From NCBI GenBank assembly GCA_026873275.1, contig JANTUC010000004.1, positions 2,170,001-2,234,000 of the forward strand: DNA of 64,000 bases, read 5' to 3'. The stretch is from Pseudopithomyces maydicus. Taxonomy: Eukaryota > Ascomycota > Dothideomycetes > Pleosporales > Didymosphaeriaceae. The position numbers and the translations under genes are program-made. The stretch's first letter is position 1. Each line of letters begins with the position of its first letter. The notes under the pieces are model-generated. The model searched no databases, was not told where the DNA came from, and was given only the letters and a program-made list of their open reading frames with translations. This document shows positions 55,697 to 64,000 of the stretch, in pieces.

Positions 55697-56412
55697 GGTT
55701 GCGGCTGCGGCTGCGTGCTGGCAGAGGTATGCTGGGGCAGAGACACGGAGGGGCACAGAGGGGGATTGGAGGCGCGTGGGCGTGGGTGTGGATGTGTGAG
55801 TGTGCTAGAGTGGAGGTGCGCGCGGTCAAGAAGCTACACGGAGGAGTTTGTGCGTGCGGCGGGGTGGGATTGTGATTTGGAAATTGTGTGACTGGCCGCG
55901 GGGGTCCAACGCCGTCGCTGCTGGATGCGCGTTCTACTGCTGCCTCTCCGGACGACCCAGGTCCGTCGAGCGCGTCTGCACACGTTGAACTGCTGAAATA
56001 AAAGCTCGCCCGGCGACGTGCAGGCTGTGGCGCGCGCAGAGGTGTGTGAGTCTTTCGTCGGTTGCATGAGCGACCGATTTCCGATGCCCAATGCTGTCAT
56101 CATCGCTTTCGCGGCCGCTTGGACGTCAGCCATCTTACCACCCCCAACCCCATCGCCTCCGCTCTGCTACAGGCCCGCGGGTCGCTTGCTCTGCCTGTAC
56201 CGACCTCCTCCGCGACTCAGACGTTCGTTCCACAGGCCGCCGCCCTTGGTGTTCGCCGTTGCTTGCTGCCTGCTGAGCACCCGCGGCCGCTGCGTAGCCA
56301 CAGGAGACGCACTCGGTGCCCCTGCAAACATTGCGTCGTCGCGCTTCCCACCACGTTCTCCTAGACACAACGTCCGCGAGCATCGGTCTCTGTTCATGGC
56401 TGCGCGCAGAGC
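55697..56412. promoter_or_regulatory. Divergent promoter region, GCD7 (-) and NEM1 (+)
   Basis: 716 bp between two outward-facing starts, GC-rich with no credible gene. Shared promoter elements are inferred from orientation only. Confidence 0.45.
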
Positions 56413-58082
56413 ATGAACGTACTAGCACACATCGGCAGCACTCCGCCAGCGAGCCCTCCACGTTCACGCGCGTCGTCGGAGAGCAACATATTCCACGCCC
56501 AGCCTCGGCTCAGAGCCCTGGTCCAGTCGAATGATGCGGGCGCAGGACCCATAACATCGACAGACGCCTCGGAAAACATGGTTGCTGGGAGGGCCACATA
56601 CACCCAGACCGACGCCATGTCGTCCGACTATGATGAGAAGTCGCCGCTGCTGCACCGTGCTTCCGAAGAGCCCTTTCCAGAAGCGCGCAAGCCGAGCCGG
56701 TGGTTGATCCCCCAAAGGATATCCGACGTGTTCGTTGGCGGCGTCAAGCTGCTGCTCACCCCAATCGTTGTCACGGGACAGTATCTGATCGCATGCTTCC
56801 ACCTGGAGGATGGCCGCTTCTCCCTGATTGCCCCTGTATACCACATGAGCCATCCCTTCACCAGATCGCGCCGGAGGAGGCACGCTGCCACCATGCAAAC
56901 CTCGGATTCGTCCGAACTGCAGGAAAAGGAGAGACGCAAGAGCAGAAGTGCAGCCGCCACGCAAAAGGTGAAAAGACCTCCCAAACGATCGCCCTCGGTT
57001 GTCTCGACCACCTCCACGGCCATAACGTCCGATTCGGAAGTAGAGAGCGAGCGACCGTCCTCGAGGGACGGTGATTTCGATGCGCCCTCCAGGCATACGC
57101 GATCCAAATCGAATGCATCCTCGGCCAGCGAAGAGATAGCACCCGCCAAGCGCCAGATCCGCATCAAGCTACACAATGACGAGGCGCTGAGACAGCGCAA
57201 GGCGACGAAGAAGACGGCGGCAAAGGGCGGCTCGACGCAGATATCCACCGAAGCTGCGAACGCGTTGAAATCCCCAACAGGCCCCATAACCTCCAAGCAG
57301 CTGACCAAGTTCCCCCGTGCGCCACAACCACCGCGGCCCCTTGTCCCGCGGCGCCAGCCGTCGTATTCTGCAGCGAATAGCGCCTCACTCGGGCCGCACC
57401 AGAAAACGTTGATTCTAGATCTCGATGAAACGCTAATCCACAGCATGGCCAAAGGCGGGCGCTATACGACGGGCCACATGGTCGAAGTGAAGCTGCAGCA
57501 GCCAGTGGGCGCCGGCGGCCAGATAATAGGCCCACAGGTTCCCATCCTATATTATGTCCATAAACGACCCCACTGCGACGAATTTCTCAAAAGGTAAATC
57601 TGCACCCCGGGGGTAGGCGACACGGCTAACCCAGCTCGCCACAGGTGTGCAAATGGTACAACTTGGTTATCTTTACGGCGTCGGTGCAGGAGTACGCCGA
57701 CCCGGTCATCGACTGGCTGGAGACGGAGCGCAAGTACTTTGCGGGAAGGTACTACCGGCAGCACTGCACGTTCCGCAATGGGGCTTACATCAAGGATGTG
57801 GCCCAGGTGGAGCCTGACCTCAGCAGGGTCATGATCATTGATAACAGCCCCATGTGCTACGTCTTTCACGAAGGTGAGGCGCTTCCCCCGCGCGCGGCCA
57901 TGCCGAACAACGGCGTGGGCTAACGATCGACACCAGACAATGCCATCCCCATCGAAGGGTGGATTAACGACCCTACCGACCATGGCCTGTTGCATCTAAT
58001 ACCGCTCCTCGAGGGCCTGCAGTATGTCACGGACGTTCGCGCATTGCTTGCCCTGCGCTTGGGTCAGCCGCAGTCCGCCTGA
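56413..58082 (+). CDS. NEM1: NEM1-type nuclear-envelope protein phosphatase (FCP/SCP family)
   Basis: A 521-aa protein from exons 56413-57593, 57635-57873 and 57937-58082 (1566 nt, phases consistent). It is the catalytic subunit of the Nem1-Spo7 complex at the nuclear envelope/ER, which dephosphorylates the phosphatidate phosphatase Pah1 (lipin) and so controls triacylglycerol versus phospholipid synthesis. A hydrophobic segment near residues 110-130 (VGGVKLLLTPIVVTGQYLIA) is the expected membrane anchor. A polar linker is followed by the HAD catalytic motif LILDLDETLIHS (D336, D338) and by VCKWYNLVIFTASVQEYADP, IIDNSPMCYVFHEDNAIPIEGW and the C-terminal helix. The first intron is only 41 nt if phase is kept, adding SSPQ before VCKWY; the more natural acceptor at 57644 breaks the frame. 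Confidence 0.92.
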
Positions 58083-58782
58083 AGAGTTGCGAGAGTCGCG
58101 CTGCACGGCTTGCAGTATTCTGTACACGCCGTATTTTAATATCCATTTGTACCATAGAAGCGGCGGCGTTGGCTAAAGCGGAGCAGCCGCAGGTTGGAGC
58201 GAAGAAGATACCCAAGATACTTTTTCATCGTATGCGTAGCCCTTGCAATCCTGCACCGTGAATCGTCGTGACACGCCGCCGCCGCCCACGGCATGCTTGC
58301 TTTTGCCTTCGCTAGACGTCCCGGCGGGCCGGCCATAGTATGTCAGGCAGCTCAACTTCTCTCCGATTCGACCTTGACCCTGCTCTCACCCACGCTTTTA
58401 CGGTTATGGCTTGGCGCCCCCCATGCTTCCTTCTTCTGTTTGCTAAGCCATTTTACATCAACTCGCGCGGCTTCCGCTGTACTGCAGGTACATCTCCCGC
58501 TTATCGTCCCGCTCACCTCCCGCTGCCACACGCCCCACGTCAACCACTCTTCGGTAGCCGTCCGTGCAGTGGCATCTTGTCCGTCTAAGATCACGACATG
58601 GCTCCGTTCAGCTCTGCCCGCGAGCTCGCTCTGAGATTCAATACCATGCTTGGGTCGTCGTCCGCTTTCCCATGGATCTCAACTTTGGACCCATTACCGA
58701 ATGCCCGTCAATGCATTCTCTAAGACGAACACAATCGCAATCAGGTTTAGATCAATCGAGTCCGTCCAGGTAGCGTGGACCC
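58083..58782. other. Intergenic, 700 bp
   Basis: Spacer between NEM1 and the NACHT gene. ATG-initiated frames near 58598 and 58672 end quickly and do not splice in phase to the NACHT exons. Confidence 0.5.
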
Positions 58783-61700
58783 ATGTCGATGCAGGCTCAG
58801 ATTACATCCACAGACCTGGACATGGACCAATCTATGTTAGTACTCGACGTACTCGACGACGAACGTTGCAACAGGCTGACTGTTCAGGCCGAGCGAAACG
58901 CTTTTCGATCGCACCACCCAGATCGTCCAGGATAGCGTACAGTTCCAGAACCTAGGGGCGTCCTTCTGCGATAGTTCAGCCTCCCTGGCAGAGACTCTCG
59001 GTACGATTAGCAAAAATGACTTGCCAGAAGGGAGGGCCTCGGCACTGTGTACAATGAAATTTGTCTCGTTCGCTGGGAGACTGGAGCAGTATTTTGACTT
59101 CCTCTCGGTCTTTATGCATGTTAAACTGCAATGGCGCCAGACCATTTGGGCCTTGATGCATATCATATTCAAGGTTTGTCTCCCCTAGATCTCATCCCGC
59201 TGCAACTTACTGATCAGGTATAGACTGCCAGCTGCTACCTTTTATTTTTGGAGAAAATCGCAGACTTGCTTGAGGGTGTAGCGCAACTGCTGCCGAACTA
59301 CGAACGGCTTCATGCTACTTGCAAGAGAACGTCGCCTCCCTTGATTCATGTTGAATCAAGCCAATACATTGTACTGTTATCACATCTCCATACAGATCTT
59401 GCACAGTTATTCCTAGACCTGCATCTTATGTTATCCAGAGCTGCCTATGGTATGTACCTTTTACGTACAAACTTTACACGGAAATGTCATGTTCGTATTC
59501 CGCACCATATATCTATCGGTGGGGTGTTTCCACATCGGGATAGACCAATGTGGCGTCCACGCAAAAGGAAGGCCAGTAATTGGCGCACGTGAACATGGGG
59601 TTCACGTTGCAAAAGTTGCACAGGTTATTGCGACTTCAGCGCAGGTTGCAACTGAACCCAATGGTCAGGCAGGAATGTATTTTCTCAAGTAACAGTTTGC
59701 AGGGGTGGCATCGCGCCATGTTCGCTTGTTTCCGCCTGCACTCATATGGAGGCCGTTCGACTCCCGTTTTGCGCAATTCGAGCAACGACTTCTTCAGCAC
59801 AAACTATGGATAGAGAAAGAATTCGGGAGAACAGAGGAAGACCACGCCACGATTGCGACGTGCCGCAGCGATTATACCACATTCCTTGCCGAACAGGCTG
59901 ACGAATCCGGTGAGACTCAGGACCAAGAACAGCAGAGAATGGCAAAACGAGGTATGTTACTGATACAATCTACTTTGTTTGTTCTCGGGCTGATGGAATT
60001 TCAGTACGAAGAGTCGATCGGGTAAAGACATGGCTTGACAGCAATTGCTGTTACCGAGACATATACGAACAGCGACTTAAACAACGACATCCCAAGACTT
60101 GTACTTGGTTTCTTAGCAATGAAAAGTACTGTCGCTGGAAGAATATCCCATTTGGTGTTGAGGCTGTCAATGAAGTAGAACGCTTCGGAAACGACTGGCA
60201 AGAGAGGGTTCTTTTTGTGCAAGGTGAGTCCATCGACCGAGGCTCATCATCTTCGCAGCATCTTCTGTTGCTGTCCAACAATACGATATCTGTATTATAA
60301 CTGGAGAGTTTAGGGGGCTGACTGATACAGCTGAACTGGGATTTGGCAAAAGCTTCCTTTCTGGCGCAGTGATAGACGATCTCAACGCCGAAGCAGATAA
60401 CCTCAGCATTGATGATAAGCACGAGCCGCCTTCTACCGCCTATTACCATTTCAGTGCAGCACAGTCCTATTGCATACATCCAATAGATGCATTTCGGGCT
60501 TTAGCAGGCCAGCTTCTCCAGCTCCATCGCCATGATCGGTCCACTTTAGATGCTGTTTCTATGCTTGTCCGGAAAGCTCCTTTACGCACCAAAGCAACAA
60601 CAGACGAAGTCCTTTCTGTCCTTGCGTTACTCCTTCGGCAGCATCCAACCTTTCTCATCATTGATGGCGTTGACGAGTGTAGCGATATTGATCTCCTACT
60701 TCGATGCATACCAGAGCTTTGCAGGAAATCAGACACTCGTGTCATCTTCTTCAGTCGGCCGCACATCAAAGTACCGAATGAATACCACAAATGGGCATCC
60801 GATGCGCCTTACATCATTTCCATCGATAGCAGCAGCAACAAACACGATGTCGAAGCTTACCTCGTCGAGAACCTCCACGAGCTAGCCAATCAAGGCTACT
60901 TTGGCATATCTATGGACCGATCACTGATCACCACTGCTGCACAAGAGTGCACAGGCAATTTTCTATGGGCTAGTCTGTTGTTGAAATATCTACAAGCGCC
61001 AGTGCTCTCACCGGACCAACGTCGTGCAAAGTTGGAGAAGCCATGCCAGCTGAACGGTCTAGAGGCAATATACGCACACATCCTGACATTGCTCACGCTT
61101 AGACCTGAGTCAGAGAAACGATTCATTGCTGGTGTCTTCCGTTTATTGACCTTTGGAATTCACAATCCTTGCATGCGAGGTTTTCAAAAAGCGCTTAATG
61201 TGGTACCAGGCCAGCGAACGACCGAGTCGGGCTCGACGGTCATCACCAATGAAACGATCCCTCTCATAACCTGTGGCTTAGTCGAGGTCATGCCTTGTAA
61301 TATCATGTTTACTCACAAATCAGTCAAAGAGTATCTACAAACGATAGCCCCTCAAGCAAACCCGTTCAGTCTGCGTAATGAGAGTTTGGCGCATGCTCAT
61401 CTTGCTGCAGTCTGCATCTCTTTCCTCGCATTTGACATTCCGAAGCGGCCATTGGGTAGTACAAATCCGACTATCTTGCTGCAACAGCCTTTATTTCAGA
61501 CACAGAGCAGTGGAGTCAGCACAAGAACGAGTAAGTCCGGCGACAGTGGGTACAGATCGATGTTTTCAGCAGCTTCAGACCGCCCTCCTCTGCCTGGAAC
61601 TGCTTCAATGTCATCTAACACATCCACACTACCCTCGCCAGAATGGGACACTGATCTTCCTTTCCTGCGGTATGCAGCCCTCTGCTGGCCCATACACCTC

Positions 61701-62075
61701 ACTCGGGCCATCACACCCCATCCTTCATCGGCTCATTCTTCGCCTGCTTCGTCCACTCACCAATCAGTTATCCAATACCCTTGGCTTACATCACTCTCCA
61801 CCTTCCTTACCGACCGTGCTGCAGTGACTACATGGGTCGAAGCTTCCTGGCGTTACAACTTGCCGCCAAACCTTTCGAGGCTGGTGCCCCTGTTGGAGGC
61901 GGTTAAGCAAAAGACCCCACCAGCGACGGTGGAGGGGAGGGAGCTAAGATGGGTGGTACATGGCATGAGAGAGTTAAGTGAGAGTCTTAATGCGGTCAAG
62001 GAAGGATGGGGACATAGGGTGAGAGAGGATCCGGGGTTAGTATGGGGGTGGAGGGGTGGGCGAGGTATGATTTGA
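58783..62075 (+). CDS. NLR-like (STAND) protein with NACHT-type NTPase
   Basis: 925 aa from six exons: 58783-58835, 58888-59173, 59224-59449, 59703-59951, 60005-60223 and 60331-62075 (2778 nt, all phases consistent). The N-terminal helical region (residues about 20-190, for example FAGRLEQYFDFLSVFMHVK...IWALMHIIFK) looks like the domain found ahead of NACHT in fungal NLRs (DUF7708-like). A second helical stretch (KTWLDSNCCYRD...CTWFLSNEKY) precedes the NTPase. The P-loop reads AELGFGKS (345-352), so the first glycine is alanine in this model. Walker B is FLIIDGVDE (452-460). After the NTPase comes a winged-helix-like region and a Ser-rich tail, with no WD40, ankyrin or TPR repeats. The likely role is non-self recognition or programmed cell death. 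The third intron (253 nt) may hide another small exon. Confidence 0.82.
59587..59607. repeat. Short inverted repeat inside NACHT-gene intron
   Basis: ACGTGAAC and GTTCACGT form 8-bp perfect arms around a 5-base spacer within the 253-nt third intron. Confidence 0.6.
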
Positions 62076-62398
62076 ATTCACGGTGGCCATCTGTAATTTT
62101 TGTAATAGACAATTTTGCAATACGAACACGTTGATTTGGTTTATTTACTTCCTACTGATGCGATAATCCAGTTTTCTTGCCTAAGTAAATTATGGTTCAC
62201 ATGCTTTTGATCTAAAGGCTTGGGGCGCGCTTTCCTCTCGAGATGAGCGAGTCGTGTTGAGCGGACACAGAGGTAGGTACGACCCGAGCCTGGCACTTCA
62301 TCTGGCGCTCGGCTCAAACCCTTACTTTCTCTTACCATTTCTCTTACCATTCATTCCATCAAAATCACGGCAAGAGTCTAGAAGAGCAATCACTCGCC
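62076..62398. other. Intergenic, 323 bp
   Basis: Short spacer between two plus-strand genes. A CTTACCATTT/TCTTACCATT direct repeat is seen at about 62325-62352. No gene. Confidence 0.5.
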
Positions 62399-64000
62399 AT
62401 GTCTACTGCGAGCAGCGGCCACAACACGGCTTCGCGGGCTCTTACGCTCCCTACTCAACCTACCGAACAGCAGGGGAAAGAACTACCCACTACTCCAGCT
62501 TTGAGTGCTGTGTCGGACTCCCTCGCCACTCCAACATCCAGCTATCTCCTCGTGGCAGCAATGCCAGCCAGCCCGGTTATCGCGATGCCAGTTCAATCTA
62601 GAGATGCTTCATACACCCCACCCACGCTCTTGAGCCTATCCGCTGAAATCCTACACAGAATCGCTGCAGAGCTTCGGGCCAGTGGCGACCGACCGGCACT
62701 TTACAACTTGTGTTCGACCTCAAAGGTGTTGAGAGACGTTGCTCAGATACCGCTGTTCAGCATGTTCGAACTTTCGGAAAAGTCACTGAACCACTTCTGT
62801 GAATTCTGTGACCGTGTCAATATTGACAAGCAGATCAATTTCAAACTGTTACATTTCACTCGGGCGGTCTTTCAGCGGGAAGATCTTGCGGCTGGCATCA
62901 ATTCAATTTCCCTTGATTTTCAGAACATCTCCAACACCAAGCTTCCCCGCTTAAATAAAAGCGATAAGGCTTTGTTTTCCAGAACATTTCAAGCGCTATA
63001 CCCCCAGATAACAGATTGGAAAATCATACTAGAGGATCGAGAAATTTACAGGCTTCTTAGCTTCCTGCTTACCCGACTGCAAAATCTGCGACGAATTACT
63101 TTATCTGTCCCTTTCAACGTGGATATGGAATATCTATTCCTCTCCTCTCCGCTATATATAGAGACTGTTCAGGTCATGTTTCCTGTTTTGAGATTCGTGT
63201 CCGTATCTGGAACTCCTGTGGATGCACGTGGACATCTACCCGAATTATCGAGTTTTGTTCTGTTTCTCGCCATTCCTACATTACAGGAATTTCATGCCGA
63301 CAAGTTTTCTCTGCATCACTGGGGCAACCCTTTCATCGATTCAGCTCAATATATGTGGGAGCTCCCACATCTTCGCTTGCAAAACTGCATGACCATGAAT
63401 GTCACTAAGTTCAAGAAGATGGTGTCATTTTTCTCTGATCTCGAGCTTCTCAAGTTTACAGCTGGAGATAATGACAGGAAATCCGATGAAGACAGATTCA
63501 TTGAACCAGCAGACTTCATGTGTGCGATTGAATGTCATGCTCATTCTTTGAAATACCTGGATATTAATCTAAACAACATTCGGTACCAGCGAGAGGGGAT
63601 GTATGACTATAAGGGTAGACCCAATACGCTTACCATTGGTTCGATGCACCGATTCGAGAAAATGGAGGAACTTTACATCGATGCTTCCCGGGTCGGTCCG
63701 GTGTGCAATTTACCTCCAAATCTCACGCATCTGGTATTGCGAGAAAGCCTCGACATAGATCATGCATTGAGGCGCACTGTGATGCAGAAAAACACGAAGA
63801 TGATGCCAAATCTTCGCGAAGTCTGCCCCCTTTTGCGAGAGATTTTTATCATGGTAACAGACGAGATTCAAATGCTGAGTTGGGGTGGGAGCTCTAAGAA
63901 CCAGGTCATTTCCTTTGGCAAAGGGTCTTACGTGTTCATCCCAAATTTGCCATATGCCCTGTACATCTGTCTCTGTCCGAGAGAGGATCATGATCAATTG
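62399..64000 (+). CDS. F-box-like protein with leucine-rich C-terminal region, cut by window end
   Basis: One frame stays open from the ATG at 62399 to the last base of the window (534 codons, no stop), so the gene is partial at its 3' end. The first about 75 residues are Thr/Ser/Ala-rich. Residues about 76-115 (PPTLLSLSAEILHRIAAELRASGD...LYNLCSTSKVLRDVAQIPLF) fit an F-box: leucine/isoleucine positions, the E-I-L-x-x-I core and the S-K-x-L-R helix. The remainder alternates leucine-rich strands and helices (LRRITLSVPFN, LELLKFTAG, LKYLDINLNNI, MEELYIDASRV, LTHLVLRESLD), a loose leucine-rich-repeat pattern as in many fungal F-box proteins. By family knowledge it would be an SCF ubiquitin-ligase substrate receptor. 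The target is unknown. Confidence 0.78.
   Translation, partial: MSTASSGHNTASRALTLPTQPTEQQGKELPTTPALSAVSDSLATPTSSYLLVAAMPASPVIAMPVQSRDASYTPPTLLSLSAEILHRIAAELRASGDRPALYNLCSTSKVLRDVAQIPLFSMFELSEKSLNHFCEFCDRVNIDKQINFKLLHFTRAVFQREDLAAGINSISLDFQNISNTKLPRLNKSDKALFSRTFQALYPQITDWKIILEDREIYRLLSFLLTRLQNLRRITLSVPFNVDMEYLFLSSPLYIETVQVMFPVLRFVSVSGTPVDARGHLPELSSFVLFLAIPTLQEFHADKFSLHHWGNPFIDSAQYMWELPHLRLQNCMTMNVTKFKKMVSFFSDLELLKFTAGDNDRKSDEDRFIEPADFMCAIECHAHSLKYLDINLNNIRYQREGMYDYKGRPNTLTIGSMHRFEKMEELYIDASRVGPVCNLPPNLTHLVLRESLDIDHALRRTVMQKNTKMMPNLREVCPLLREIFIMVTDEIQMLSWGGSSKNQVISFGKGSYVFIPNLPYALYICLCPREDHDQL

Noticed and set aside
59450..59702. Extra exon inside the 253-nt NACHT intron
   Set aside because: Flanking exons already join in phase, and no inner segment with both good splice sites was found.

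Overview
This window is nuclear DNA from a filamentous ascomycete (Pezizomycotina). Nearly every gene is broken by introns of about 45-65 nt with GTATGT/GTAAGT-type donors, CTAAC/CTAAT-like branch sites and TAG/CAG acceptors, and the encoded families are typical of that group: a HET-domain protein, a fungal NLR-like NACHT protein, an MHYT protein, a rhodopsin-like 7TM protein and a SOK1/TCP11 protein. A Dothideomycete is my best guess, but that is inference. I found no tRNA, rRNA, CRISPR array, transposase or reverse transcriptase. All gene models are my own exon-by-exon readings. For most, the exon phases add up to one open frame, which is the main support for the splice sites given.

Layout. 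0.1-9 kb: a diverged tandem repeat, an SPF45-type splicing factor (-), a PCS60-type peroxisomal acyl-CoA synthetase (+), an orphan Cys/His protein ending in a K-Ras-like CaaX tail (+), a cis-CaaD-like tautomerase (-) and an NmrA-like reductase (-). 9-18 kb, all minus: two fungal-specific hypothetical proteins, a secreted and probably GPI-anchored PLC-like phosphodiesterase, a small membrane protein and an EthD-like protein. 19.9-29.3 kb: a rhodopsin-like membrane protein (+), two small minus-strand genes, porphobilinogen synthase (+), a 74-residue cysteine-rich protein (+) and a mitochondrial acyl-CoA thioesterase (-). 29.5-36.2 kb: an orphan multi-exon gene, a 2-kb gene-poor stretch and an MHYT-domain membrane protein. 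36.7-46.2 kb: CIA1 (Fe-S assembly), choline-phosphate cytidylyltransferase, a repeat-rich gene-poor stretch and a SOK1/TCP11 homologue. 46.6-53.3 kb: a cytochrome P450 (-), a HET-domain protein (-) and an EamA-type transporter (+). 54.1-64 kb: eIF2B beta (GCD7, -) head to head with NEM1 phosphatase (+), then an NLR-like NACHT protein and an F-box-like protein cut by the window end.

Most genes are housekeeping (splicing, translation initiation, haem, Fe-S, phospholipid synthesis), mixed with accessory genes of self/non-self recognition type (HET, NACHT). There is no obvious biosynthetic cluster: no PKS, NRPS or terpene cyclase. Phospholipid and acyl-CoA functions recur (PCS60, PLC-like, thioesterase, cytidylyltransferase, NEM1), but they are far apart and probably not co-regulated. 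The most novel items are the CaaX-tailed duplicated Cys/His protein, the cysteine-rich 74-mer, the NACHT protein with a degenerate P-loop, the orphan gene at 29.8-31.4 kb and several stop-free introns of length 3n.
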